Notes: generated by a model from the sequence alone, not told the origin. A DNA stretch of 64,000 nucleotides from DASSSQ01 sp963839285 (GCA_963839285.1 CAWIUN010000021.1:1-64000); one strand, 5' to 3'; numbered from the stretch's first letter, positions 29,879 through 38,841 are shown. A program made the numbers and translations.

Positions 29879-30831
29879 GCCGCCTGAAGACCCTCCACGC
29901 GAACGAGCGCGGCGTGCCGCCGCTCGCCGGCGGCCACTCGCTCTGCCAGGGCTGCGGCATCCCCGTCGTCGTCCGCACGGTGCTCGACAGCGTCCCGGGC
30001 CCGAAGGTCGTCGTCTCCGCGACGGGCTGCCTCGAGGTCGCGACCTCGCGCTTCCCCGCGACCGCCTGGAACGTGCCCTGGCTGCACGTCGCCTTCGAGA
30101 ACTCGGCCGCGGTGATGAGCGGCGTCGAGTCCGCGTACACCGCCCTCCGCCGCCGCGGCACCCTCCCCCAGACGGAGCCGGTCACCTTCGTCGTCTTCGC
30201 GGGCGACGGCGGCACCTACGACATCGGCCTGCAGGCCCTCTCGGGCGCGCTCGAGCGCGGGCACCGCTTCCTCTTCGTCTGCTACGACAACCAGGCCTAC
30301 ATGAACACGGGCATCCAGCGGTCGGGCGCGACCCCCTACGGCGCCAACACGACCACCTCGCCCGCCGGCCTCGAGAGCCTCGGCAAGCTGCAGCAGCGCA
30401 AGGACATCACCGCGATCGCCGTCGCCCACAACGTCCCCTTCGTCGGCCAGGCCGCCGCCTCGCACTGGCACGACCTCTCGCGCAAGGTCGAGCAGGCCGT
30501 CGCCGCCGACGGCCCCGCGTTCCTGAACGTGCTCAGCGACTGCCCGGTCGGCTGGGGCCACGAGCCGCGTCTCTTCAAGACGGTGCTCGACCTCGCCGTC
30601 GAGACCCGGATCTGGCCGCTCTACGAGGTCGTCGAGGGCGACTACCGGATCACCTACCGCCCGAAGGAGCACGTCCCGGTCGGCGAGTGGTTCGAGCTGC
30701 AGAAGCGCTTCTCGCACCTGCACGGCCCCGAGGGCGAGGAGCTCGTCGCCCGGATCCAGGAGCAGGTCGAGCGCGAGTGGGCCCGGCTCGAGCGGCGCTC
30801 CGCCGCCGACGCCGTCGCGCTCGCCGGCTAG
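29875..30831 (+). CDS. porB: pyruvate:ferredoxin oxidoreductase, beta subunit
   Basis: 318 residues from GTG. The TPP-binding motif reads VFAGDGGTYDIGLQALS followed by YDNQAYMNTGIQRSGATP, the pyruvate-type signature. Cluster-ligating Cys are in LCQGCGIP, SATGCLEVA and SDCPVGWG. It completes the gamma-delta-alpha-beta order. Its stop overlaps the convergent ftsI stop by three bases, leaving no room for a separate terminator. Confidence 0.92.
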   Translation: MSRLKTLHANERGVPPLAGGHSLCQGCGIPVVVRTVLDSVPGPKVVVSATGCLEVATSRFPATAWNVPWLHVAFENSAAVMSGVESAYTALRRRGTLPQTEPVTFVVFAGDGGTYDIGLQALSGALERGHRFLFVCYDNQAYMNTGIQRSGATPYGANTTTSPAGLESLGKLQQRKDITAIAVAHNVPFVGQAAASHWHDLSRKVEQAVAADGPAFLNVLSDCPVGWGHEPRLFKTVLDLAVETRIWPLYEVVEGDYRITYRPKEHVPVGEWFELQKRFSHLHGPEGEELVARIQEQVEREWARLERRSAADAVALAG

Positions 30832-32504
30832 CGCTTCGCGTCCGGCGGGATCTCGAGGTACTGCAGCGAGAAGCGCGCGATCTCCGCGAAGGCGGGCGCC
30901 GCGACGACGCCGCCGAAGATCGCCCTCGTCGGCTCCTGCACCTTCACGAGCACGACGAGGCGCGGCCTCGACGCCGGCACGTAGCCGACGAACGAGGCGA
31001 CGTACTTGCCGGTCGTGTAGCCGTTCGGGCCCGGCACCTCGGCGGTGCCCGTCTTGCCCGCGACCTTGTAGCCGGGGATCTGCGCCTCGGTGCCGGTGCC
31101 GTCGGCGACGACGTTCGTCAGCATCGCCGAGACCTGGGCGTTGACGGTCGGCGAGAGGATCCGCCGCTTCGTCCGCTTCGGCAGCGGCGTCGCCGCGACC
31201 TTCTCGATCAGGTGCGGCTGCACCCAGACGCCGCCGTTCGCGACCGCCGCGTAGGCCGAGGCCATCTGGAGCGGCGTCACCGCGATCCCCTGGCCGATCG
31301 GGACGTTGCCGATCGTGGAGCCCGACCAGCGGTCGAGCGGCAGCACCGCGCCGGGGCTCTCGCCGGGGAAGTCGAGCCCGGTCGCCTTGCCGTAGCCCCA
31401 GCGCTCGATCCAGCGCATCAGCCGCTCCCGGCCGAGCTTCTCGGCCAGCGTGACGGCGCCCACGTTCGAGGAGTGCGAGAGGATCCTCGCGACCGACATC
31501 GTCTCGGTGCCGCGCCGCTCGGCGTCGTGGATGACCCGGTCGGCGACCTTGATCGAGTACGGCAGGGTGAACTTCGTCCCCGGCGAGACGAGCCGCTCCG
31601 AGAGGGCCGCCGAGACGGTGACGAGCTTGAAGGTCGAGCCGGGCTCGTACTGGTCCGTGACCGCGCGGTTGCGGCTGCGGGCCGGCGGCACGCGCGGGAA
31701 GTTGTTGGCGTCGTAGCCGGGCGCGTCGGCCATCGCCAGGATCTCGCCGGTGCGCGGGTCGAGCACGATCGCGACCGCGGCCTTCGCGCCCCAGTCGTGG
31801 ACGGTCTTGCGCAGCACCGACTCGGCCTCGGCCTGGATCGTGTGGTCGATCGTCAGGAAGACGTCGCGCCCCTCCCGCTCCGGCGTCGAGGAGATCGTGT
31901 CGATCGCGCGCCCGAACGGGTCCTTGACGATCGTCTCGACGCCCGGCTTGCCGCGCAGCTCCCTGTCGAAGCTGTACTCGAGCCCGGCGATGCCCTCGTT
32001 GTCGACGCCGGCGTAGCCGAGGATCGAGGCGGCGACCGTGTGCTGCGGGTAGGCGCGGCGCTCCTCCGGATAGACGTTGACGCCGTCGAAGCCGCGCTTC
32101 ACGAAGGTGCTGGCCTTGTCCGGGTCGGCCTTGCGCGCGACGTAGACGAACGCCTTCGAGTGGTCGAGCAGCTGCGGGTAGAGCGCGCTCGCCTGCACGA
32201 CCTTCTTGCCGAACACCTGCTGCGCCGCGCGGGCGAGGCCGAGCGCGTTTCTGACCTGCCGCGGGTCGGCGTAGACCGTCGTCGCCTGCTCCCCGATCGC
32301 GAGCCGGACGCCGTCCCGGTCGTAGATCGTCCCGCGGGAGGCCGGGATCGCGACCGTCTCGCGGTGCTGGTTCTGCGCCATCTGCCCGAGCGAGCTCGCC
32401 TGCACCCCCTGCAGCCAGACCGCCCGGGCGAGCGTGGCGGCGAAGACGAGGACGAAGACGGCGAGCAGCAGGCGGATGCGGCGGTTGGCCTGCTTTGCTG
32501 CCAA
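30828..32504 (-). CDS. ftsI: peptidoglycan D,D-transpeptidase FtsI (penicillin-binding protein)
   Basis: 558 residues from a TTG located 2 bp after the ftsL stop; no ATG or GTG fits better. One N-terminal transmembrane segment (LLLAVFVLVFAATLARAVWL), a dimerisation domain with RGTIYDRDG, and the transpeptidase domain with Ser-x-x-Lys in EPGSTFKLV, Ser-x-Asn in SHSSNVGAV, and KTG in AGKTGTAEV. It cross-links septal peptidoglycan. It ends the division cluster here; murE, mraY and others do not follow. Confidence 0.93.
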   Translation of the reverse strand: MAAKQANRRIRLLLAVFVLVFAATLARAVWLQGVQASSLGQMAQNQHRETVAIPASRGTIYDRDGVRLAIGEQATTVYADPRQVRNALGLARAAQQVFGKKVVQASALYPQLLDHSKAFVYVARKADPDKASTFVKRGFDGVNVYPEERRAYPQHTVAASILGYAGVDNEGIAGLEYSFDRELRGKPGVETIVKDPFGRAIDTISSTPEREGRDVFLTIDHTIQAEAESVLRKTVHDWGAKAAVAIVLDPRTGEILAMADAPGYDANNFPRVPPARSRNRAVTDQYEPGSTFKLVTVSAALSERLVSPGTKFTLPYSIKVADRVIHDAERRGTETMSVARILSHSSNVGAVTLAEKLGRERLMRWIERWGYGKATGLDFPGESPGAVLPLDRWSGSTIGNVPIGQGIAVTPLQMASAYAAVANGGVWVQPHLIEKVAATPLPKRTKRRILSPTVNAQVSAMLTNVVADGTGTEAQIPGYKVAGKTGTAEVPGPNGYTTGKYVASFVGYVPASRPRLVVLVKVQEPTRAIFGGVVAAPAFAEIARFSLQYLEIPPDAKR

Positions 32505-32506
32505 CG

Positions 32507-32893
32507 CTACTTCTTCCCGAGATCGAGGTAGGTGATCTTGTCGGCGGGCGCCGGCTCGAGCTTCAGCACCCGGCGCGCCTGGGCCTCGATCTTGAGCGAG
32601 TCGGCCGCGCTCGAGAGCTGCGAGGCGAGCGCCGCGTTCTGGGCGCGCAGCTTCGTGCGCTGCTGCCCGAGGTCGTCCATCGCCAGGTTCAGGCGCAGGA
32701 CGGCGACGTTGAGCGCGACCACGCCTGCGAGCAGGACGGCGGCGACCGCGATCCAGACGACGCCGCCGACGTGGACGCGGGCGCGGGAGCGCCTCCGGGC
32801 GCGCGGCGCCGCCGCCGGGCGCGGCTTCGGCCTCGCGCGCGGACGCGGCTGCGGTGCCGCGACCTCGCCGGCCGACGGTGCCCAGCTCGCCAC
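32507..32893 (-). CDS. ftsL: FtsL-like septum protein
   Basis: 128 residues; GTG start overlaps the rsmH stop (TAGTG). The first 40 residues are Pro/Arg/Ala-rich and cytoplasmic. Then comes one transmembrane segment (VVWIAVAAVLLAGVVALNVAVL), then an extracytoplasmic coiled coil of about 45 residues (LGQQRTKLRAQNAALASQL). Size, topology and position between rsmH and ftsI identify it, since FtsL conserves little sequence. Confidence 0.85.
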   Translation of the reverse strand: MASWAPSAGEVAAPQPRPRARPKPRPAAAPRARRRSRARVHVGGVVWIAVAAVLLAGVVALNVAVLRLNLAMDDLGQQRTKLRAQNAALASQLSSAADSLKIEAQARRVLKLEPAPADKITYLDLGKK

Positions 32894-33861
32894 TAGCTCT
32901 CGGCCTCGACCTTGACGGCGGCGCGCAGCCGCGCCGAGGCGGCGCGCGGGTTGTGGGCGAGCTCGGCCGCGCCGGGCCGGACGGCCTTGCGGGACAGGGC
33001 CCGCAGGACGGGCTCGTTGCCGCAGACGCAGACCGGGAAGTCGGGCGGGCAGGTGCAGCCCCGCTCCTCCGCACGCAGGAAGCGCTTGACGATCCGGTCC
33101 TCGAGCGAGTGGAAGCTGATCACGGCGAGCCGCCCGCCCGGCCGCAGCATCTCGAGCGCGGCCGGCAGCGCCTCCTCGAGCGCCCCGAGCTCGTCGTTGA
33201 CGGCGATCCGCAGCGCCTGGAAGACCCGCTTGGCCGGGTGGCCGTCGCCGAAGCGCGCCGGCGCGGGGATCGCGCACTTGATCGTGTCGACGAGCTCGCC
33301 CGTGCGCTCGAACGGGCGCTCGGCGCGCCTGCGCACGATCGCGCGGGCGATCGGGCGCGCGTACCGCTCCTCGCCGAAGCGCCTGAAGACGTCGGCCAGC
33401 TCGCGCTCGCCGAGCTCGTTGACGAGGTCGGCGGCGGTGCGCTCGCCGCCCGTGTCCATGCGCATGTCGAGCGGCGCGTCGACCGAGTAGGAGAAGCCCC
33501 GCTCGGGCCGGTCGACCTGCATCGAGGAGACGCCGAGGTCGAGCAGGATCGCGTCGGCCTTGACGCCGTTCTGGGCGAGCTGGCGCAGCACGATCGCGAA
33601 ATCGCCGCGCAGCAGGCGCGCCTGGACGCCGGCCTGGCGGCGGAAGCGCTCGAAGTACGGCTTCACGGACGGGTCGCGGTCGATCGCGATCAGCCTGCCG
33701 TCGCCGCGCAGGCCCGCGGCGAGCAGGGTCGCGTGGCCGCCGGCGCCGAAGGTCGCGTCGACGACCGTCTCCCCCGGCTGGACGGCGAGCAGCTCCCGCA
33801 CCTCGTCGGCGAGGACGGGGACGTGATCAGTCTCTGTTGGCGGCAAGGCGTTCGGCAACAT
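32893..33861 (-). CDS. rsmH: 16S rRNA (cytosine-1402-N4)-methyltransferase
   Basis: 322 residues. DHVPVLADEVRELL at the start, motif I DATFGAGGHATLLA, the ILLDLGVSSMQVD motif and the C-terminal FHSLEDRIVKRFLR are all diagnostic. It methylates C1402 in the ribosomal decoding centre. The start at 33861 overlaps mraZ by 35 bp, typical of tight dcw clusters. Confidence 0.96.
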   Translation of the reverse strand: MLPNALPPTETDHVPVLADEVRELLAVQPGETVVDATFGAGGHATLLAAGLRGDGRLIAIDRDPSVKPYFERFRRQAGVQARLLRGDFAIVLRQLAQNGVKADAILLDLGVSSMQVDRPERGFSYSVDAPLDMRMDTGGERTAADLVNELGERELADVFRRFGEERYARPIARAIVRRRAERPFERTGELVDTIKCAIPAPARFGDGHPAKRVFQALRIAVNDELGALEEALPAALEMLRPGGRLAVISFHSLEDRIVKRFLRAEERGCTCPPDFPVCVCGNEPVLRALSRKAVRPGAAELAHNPRAASARLRAAVKVEAES

Positions 33862-34258
33862 GCTCAGCGCTCCCCTCCACTTCCTCGAGGTGTGTGCGCC
33901 AGGCGGCGCGGTCCCAGATCTCGACGTGGTCGTACACCCCGGCCACCACGACCTCGCGCCGCAGGCCGGCGGTCGCGAGCAGTGGGGTCGGCAGCATGAT
34001 CCGCCCCTGCTTGTCGAGCTCGGCGTCGGTGGCGCCGGAGAAGAAGTGCCGCTGCATCACGCGCGCCTCCCGGCTGAGCGGGTCGAGGGCGCGCATGCGC
34101 TCGACGAGGACGGCGAAGTCGTCGCGGCTGTAGGCGTCGAGACAGCCGTCGAGCCCCCGCGTGACCACGATCCCGTCCGCGAACGCCTCCCGGAACTTGG
34201 CCGGAAGCGTGAGTCGGTTCTTGTCGTCGAGGGTGTGCTCGTACTCGCCCAGCAGCAT
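33827..34258 (-). CDS. mraZ: division/cell-wall cluster transcriptional regulator MraZ
   Basis: 143 residues with two SpoVT-AbrB-like halves: LLGEYEHTLDDKNRLTLPAK at the N-terminus and ELDKQGRIMLPTPLLATAGL in the middle. MraZ forms rings that bind tandem GTGGG repeats in its own promoter and repress the dcw cluster. Such repeats are found just upstream (34269-34335). Confidence 0.95.
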   Translation of the reverse strand: MLLGEYEHTLDDKNRLTLPAKFREAFADGIVVTRGLDGCLDAYSRDDFAVLVERMRALDPLSREARVMQRHFFSGATDAELDKQGRIMLPTPLLATAGLRREVVVAGVYDHVEIWDRAAWRTHLEEVEGSAEHVAERLAANRD

Positions 34259-34268
34259 CGCATCGTCT

Positions 34269-34335
34269 CCACAGGGTCTCCCACTGCGCCCCACTGTAAA
34301 CCACGATCTCCCACCACGCAAGACGAATCCCCCAC
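34269..34335 (-). promoter_or_regulatory. mraZ promoter with MraZ-box repeats
   Basis: On the minus strand, GTGG(G) repeats end at 34284, 34294, 34304 and 34314, an exact 10 bp phase; further copies lie at 34272 and 34335. Overlapping them is a promoter: TTGCGT (34316-34321), a 17 bp spacer, TACAGT (34293-34298). The overlap fits known autorepression by MraZ. Confidence 0.75.
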
Positions 34336-34444
34336 GAGGGTGACGAGCTCGCGGCCCGGCCGGTCGCGGCGGCCGGGTGCGGCTGGTTCGGCTTCGTGCC
34401 GGTCGGATACAGAGGGGACGGCCAGCAAATCGAGGAGGACACGC

Positions 34445-35255
34445 ATGAGACGCCCAGGAAACGTCGCGATCGCACTCGCGGCCACCGCGACCGCGGCGGC
34501 CGCCGCGGTCGCGCTCGTCGGCGCCGGCGCGGCACCCGCCGTCCCGGCCGCGGCCCAGTACGCGCCGCAGAACACGAGCAAGCCGACGATCTCCGACACG
34601 ACGCCCGCGGTCGGCGAGACGCTGACCGCCTCGACCGGCGCCTGGCAGAGCTCGTCGTCGGTCAGCTACGCCTACCAGTGGCGCCGCTGCAACGGCGGCG
34701 GCAACAACTGCACGGACATCGCCGGCGCCGCCAACAACACGTACCGCGTCGCCGCCGCGGACGCCGGCAACACGCTCCGCGATCCAGGTGACGGCCCGTA
34801 ACAGCGACGGCAGCTCGACCGCGAGCTCCGACGCGACGGAGAAGGTCGCGGGGACGGCGCCGCCGGCCGGCGGGGCGCTGCCGATCTCGTCGGTGACGCC
34901 GCCGAACCGGCTCGTGGTGGACAGCGTCCGCTTCAACCCGAACCCGATCACGTCGGCCAACGCGACGATCACGATCCGCGTCCGTGTCACCGACGCGCAG
35001 GCGCACCGGCCCGTCAGCGGCGCGCTCGTCTTCGTGCGCTCGACGCCGCAGGTGACGACGTCGACGCCCGAGACGAAGACGGGATCCGACGGCTGGGCGA
35101 CGTTGACGACCCGCCCCGAGCGCGACTTCGGGATCGTCTTCCGGCCGAACTACAACCTGCAGTTCTTCGTCCGCACGCGCGAGCCGGGCGGCGACCTGCT
35201 CGCCGGCATCTCCGGCCGGCGGCTCGTCCAGGTGGCGCTCGCCCCGCGTGGCTAG
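34445..35255 (+). pseudogene. secreted Ig-like domain protein, frameshifted
   Basis: 269 residues if one base is skipped. ATG with a strong GAGGAGG site. Signal peptide (IALAATATAAAAAVALVGAG), then an Ig-like repeat (TISDTTPAVGETLTASTGAW, YAYQWRRCNGGG, TYRVAAADAGNTL). The frame then changes +1 near 34775-34779 and continues IQVTARNSDGSSTASSD, the expected end of the repeat, followed by a beta-sandwich (LVVDSVRFNPNPITSANATI to LVQVALAPRG). The function is unknown, probably cell-surface. Confidence 0.65.
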
Positions 35256-35314
35256 CGGAGCGCGCGGCTAGCGGAAGAGCGCGGAAAAGCGGCGGGCAGC
35301 AGGGAGCGCGGTGG

Positions 35315-35344
35315 CGCCGGGCCCGTCGAGCGGCGGGCCCGGCG
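35315..35344. terminator. perfect hairpin between convergent genes
   Basis: CGCCGGGCCCG (35315-35325) and CGGGCCCGGCG (35334-35344), 11 bp perfect stem with an 8-base loop. It lies between the stops of the plus-strand Ig-like gene and the minus-strand peptidoglycan-binding gene and may serve both. No T run. Confidence 0.55.
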
Positions 35345-35920
35345 TCAGCCCGCGAGAGCCGCGTTCAGCGCGTCGACCGTCTTCGAGCCGACGATCCCGT
35401 CCGCCGTCAGGCCCTGCCGGGTCTGGAAGGCCGCCACCGCCGCCTTGGTCGCGCTGCCGAAGTCGCCGTCCACCTTGCCGCCGACGTCGAAGCCGAGCTG
35501 GACGAGCGCCTGCTGCAGCGTCCGCACCGCCGCACCCGTCGCGCCCTGCTTCAGCGCCTTGCCGCCCGGGAGCGAGACCTGCGGCGCGGGCGCTGCGGTC
35601 GTCGTCGCCGTCGTCGCCGGCTGCTCCTCCTGGGTCGCGCCCGTCGTCGGTGCGAGGGAGGTCGACGTCTCGCCCCCGCCGCCGCCCGCGACGAGGACGC
35701 CGATGGCGATCGCGGCCACGAGCACGACCGCGGCGGCTCCCGCTGCGGCGAGGCGCCGGCGCCGGTAGAGCTCCGGCGCGACCCCCGTGCCGGCTCTCGT
35801 CGGCCATCCGGGCGCCGGCGGCGGCGATTCGCCCTCGCCGGCGGTGGGCTCGTCCTCCCACGAAAGCTCGTCGTCGGTGAAGAGGCCCTCGTCGTCCCGG
35901 GCGCCGGGAGGCCGTGACAT
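35345..35920 (-). CDS. membrane-anchored peptidoglycan-binding protein
   Basis: 191 residues. Acidic cytoplasmic N-terminus (DDEGLFTDDELSWEDEPTAG), one transmembrane segment (LAAAGAAAVVLVAAIAIGVLVAG), a Thr/Ala-rich linker and a C-terminal PG_binding_1 domain (LKQGATGAAVRTLQQALVQL, VDGDFGSATKAAVAAFQ, GLTADGIVGSKT). It would tether the membrane to the cell wall. An in-frame TTG lies three codons upstream of the chosen ATG. Confidence 0.8.
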   Translation of the reverse strand: MSRPPGARDDEGLFTDDELSWEDEPTAGEGESPPPAPGWPTRAGTGVAPELYRRRRLAAAGAAAVVLVAAIAIGVLVAGGGGGETSTSLAPTTGATQEEQPATTATTTAAPAPQVSLPGGKALKQGATGAAVRTLQQALVQLGFDVGGKVDGDFGSATKAAVAAFQTRQGLTADGIVGSKTVDALNAALAG

Positions 35921-35962
35921 CACCCGCAAGCGTAGGCACTGAGCCGCCGCCCAGGCAAGGGG

Positions 35963-36743
35963 CTAGCGCGAGAGCTGCGCCGCGTAGGGCCCGCGCCCGG
36001 TCAGGACGGCGGCGCCCGGCGCGGGCGGCGAGGGCGAGCGCGTCCCCGGGTGCGTCGCCGCGGACGAGCGCGAACGCGAGCGCGGCGGCGAAGGAATCGC
36101 CGCAGCCGTAGGCGTCCGAGGCCGGCCCCGGGAGCGGCGCGGCGGCGTAGCGCCGCCCGTTCGCGACCCCGCCTCGCGCCCCCTCGGTCCGGACGACGAG
36201 CGCCGCCTCCACCCCCTCCCCCAGCTGCTCGCCGGCGTCATCGGCGCTGCCGACGAGCAGCTCGAGCGGGACACGGGCAGCCTGCAGCGTCGGCAGCTCG
36301 CGCGAGGTGGCGGCGAGGAACGGCGCAGCGCGCGCCGAGCGCAGGGAGGCGACGTCGCCCGCGACGAAGAAGCAGCCGTCCGCCTCGAGCTGCAGCGGCC
36401 CGCGCGGCAGCAGCTTGTCGCCGAGCACCGTGATCGTCCGCTCGCCGGCCTCGTCGACGTGGGTGAAGGCGCGCCGGGTCGGCTCGTCACGCCACTGCAC
36501 CCGGACGTCGATCCCGCGCGCCGCGAGCGCGTCGGCGGCGGCGTGCCCGAGCGCGTCGTCGCCGAGCGCCGTGTGGAACTCGACCTCCGCCCCGAGCCGC
36601 GCCAGCTGCGCCGCGACGACCGCCCCACCGCCCGCGGGCTCCCGCCAGACCTCGCTCGCGTGCACGATCTCGCCCGCCGCAGGCATCCGCGGGACGCGCG
36701 CGAACTCGACCCACTCGACGTGACCGACGACGCAGAAGCGCAC
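35963..36743 (-). pseudogene. PfkB-family sugar/nucleoside kinase, frameshifted near the C-terminus
   Basis: 259 residues if one base is skipped. N-terminal MRFCVVGHVEWVEFARVP, GGGAVVAAQLARLG (sugar-binding), and the PfkB signature ASDAYGCGDSFAAALAFAL with catalytic Asp are intact. The frame breaks +1 near 36020 (GCCGGGCGCC in the coding strand) and the proper ending AAVLTGRGPYAAQL is in the next frame. Only about 15 residues follow the break, so an altered C-terminus might be tolerated. Substrate unknown. Confidence 0.75.
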
Positions 36744-36775
36744 GCGGCGATTCTCGCGGCTGCGAGGATCCGCCG

Positions 36776-37793
36776 ATGGACGAGCTGCACCGCGACCGCC
36801 TCGCCGCGCAGCTCCTCTCCGGACCGCCGGCGAAGGGTCCCGAGGAGGTGGCGGCGCGGCTGCTCGCGATCCAGGCGCAGGATCCCCGCGGCGCCCGACT
36901 CGCCGTGCGCGCCCGCAGCGCCGCGCGGTCGGCGGCCGAGGTCGACCGGGCGCTCGCGGACCGTTCGCTCGTCGTCGCCTGGCTCAACCGCGGCACGCTC
37001 CACCTCGTCCGACGCGAGGACTACCCGTGGCTGCACGCGTTGACGGCGCCGCCGCACGCGACCGGGAACGCGCGCCGGCTGGCGCAGGAAGGCGTGTCGC
37101 CCGACGCAGCCGACCGGGGCGTGCGGACGATCGAGCGAGCGCTGGCCGAGGAGGGGCCGCTGACCCGCGCGCAGCTAGGCGAGCGGGTCGCCGCGGCGGG
37201 CGTCCGCACCGAGGGCCAGGCGCTCGTGCACGTGCTCTTTCTCGCGTCGCTGCGCGGCTCGATCGTGCGCGGGCCGGTCGACGGGAAGCAGCACGCGTAC
37301 GTCCTCGTCCGGGACTGGCTCGGAGAGCCGCCCGCCGTCGACCGGGACGCGGCTCTGGCCGAGCTGGCGCGCCGGTACCTCGCCGGCCACGGGCCCGCCG
37401 AGGATCGCGACCTGGCGAAGTGGGCCGGGCTGCCGCTCCGCGACGCGCGCGCCGGGCTGGCGGCGATCGCCCGCGAGCTCGTGGAGCGCGACGGCCTCGT
37501 CGACCTCGCCCGCCGCCCGCGCCGCCGGCGAGCCGCCGCCGCCGCGACTGCTCGGCGCCTTCGATCCGCTCCTGCTCGGCTGGTGCTCGCGGGAGCCGAT
37601 CGTCGGACGGCACGAGACGAAGCTCGTCGCCGGCGGCATCTTCCGCCCCTTCGCGCTCTCCGACGGCCGCGCCGTCGCCGGGTGGAGCCTCCGCGACGGC
37701 GAGGTCGTGCTCGAGCCGTTCGGGCGGCTTCCGCACGATGTCTCCGCCGCGCTCACCACCGAGGCCGAGGACGTCGTGCGCTTCCTCGGCTGA
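36776..37793 (+). pseudogene. winged-helix DNA-binding protein, AlkZ/YcaQ-like, frameshifted
   Basis: 338 residues if one base is skipped. The N-terminal LLAIQAQDPRG resembles the Q-x-Q motif of AlkZ-type DNA glycosylases, and WLNRGTLHLVRREDYPWL is the usual companion. The break is +1 between 37517 and 37531, within an Arg/Pro-rich linker, and the C-terminal domain continues as RLLGAFDPLLLGW, RHETKLVAGGIFRPFAL and WSLRDGEVVLEPFG. Family members remove alkylated or cross-linked bases. An ECF sigma factor and MGMT follow. Confidence 0.7.
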
Positions 37794-37827
37794 TCTCACA
37801 GGTCGCGTCGCCGGCCCGTTACAGACG

Positions 37828-38305
37828 ATGATGGAGCCGGTGGCGATCCCCCCGTTCGAGCGGTTCTACGAGGCCCACGCGGGCGAGGTGCTCGGCTATC
37901 TGACCCGGATGCTCGGGCGCCAGCCGGCCGAGGACGCCTGGCAGGAGACGTTCCTGCGCGCGCTCCGCGCCTACCCGACGCTGCGGCACGGCGAGCACCT
38001 GCGCGCCTGGGTGTTCACGATCGCGACGCGGGTGGCGCTGGACGAGCACCGCCGGCGCAAGCCCGTCGCGGGCGAGCCGCCGGAGCCGGCCGTGCTCGAC
38101 GGCCGGCCCGCCTACGCGGAGCTCGCCGCCTACGCGGACGCGCTGCCGCGGACCGAGCGGGCGGCGGTCGTGCTCCGCTACGGCTACGACCTCGACTACG
38201 ACCAGATCGGCGCCGCGCTCGGCTCGAGCGCCGAGGCCGCCCGCCAGGCCGCCTCGGCGGGCATCCGCAGACTGAGGAGGACACATGCGGCAGAATCCCG
38301 ACTGA
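37828..38305 (+). CDS. ECF-type RNA polymerase sigma factor
   Basis: About 158 residues. Region 2: PFERFYEAHAGEVLGYL, DAWQETFLRAL, LRAWVFTIATRVALDEHRR. Region 4: LPRTERAAVVLRYGYDLDYD followed by a helix-turn-helix (IGAALGSSAEAARQ). As printed, the frame runs through without a stop. Removing one C from CCC at 38297-38299 gives A-E-S-D-stop (TGA 38303-38305). The same change also restores the start of the MGMT gene. No anti-sigma gene is nearby. Confidence 0.8.
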
Positions 38306-38840
38306 GCTCGACCGGCGCTTCCGCGAGACCGCGGCGGCGCGAGGGGCTGCTCGACGCCGCCTACGACCTCGTCGAGTCGCCCGTCGGCACGCTGCTCGTC
38401 GGCGCGACCGACCGCGGCGTCTGCCGGATCTCGTACGCGCCCGACCCCGACGCGCTCGCCGCGTCGATCGGCCCGCGCGTGCTGCGCGTCCGCGCCGGCT
38501 CGATCCGAGTCCGCCGGCAGCTGGACGAGTACTTCGCCGGCCAGCGGCACGACTTCGACCTCGCCGTCGACCTGCGCGTGCCCGCGTTCCAGCGCGAGCG
38601 TGCTGCTCGAGCTCGCCCGCGTCCCCTACGGCGAGCCTCGCCACCTACGGCGAGCTCGCCCGGCGGATCGGCCGTCCGCGCGCCGCACGCGCCGTCGGCG
38701 GCGCCCTCAACCGCAACCCGGTGCCGATCGTGCTGCCCTGCCACCGCGTCGTCGGCGCGAGCGGCGCCCTCGTCGGCTACGCCGGCGGGATCGAGCGCAA
38801 GCAGGCCCTGCTCCGGCTCGAGGGTGCGGCGGTCGCATAG
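38285..38840 (+). pseudogene. ogt: methylated-DNA--protein-cysteine methyltransferase, four frame breaks
   Basis: 183 residues if four single bases are skipped. ATG 38285 follows a perfect AGGAGG. Breaks: CCC 38297-38299 (to PTELDRRFRET), 38340 (to EGLLDAAYDL), about 38596-38599 (to VLLELARVPYG) and about 38636-38639 (to ATYGELARRIG). The active-site segment VPIVLPCHRVVGASGALVGY with the acceptor Cys is intact, and the spacing FQREVLLELARVPYGEPATYGE matches the family exactly. It repairs O6-alkylguanine by suicide transfer. Confidence 0.8.
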
Positions 38841-38841
38841 G

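Noticed and set aside
38285..38305. TGA readthrough or release-factor-2-type frameshifting at the MGMT start
   Set aside because: A one-base deletion in CCC just upstream explains both MGMT and the sigma factor more simply, and there is no CTT-TGA site.
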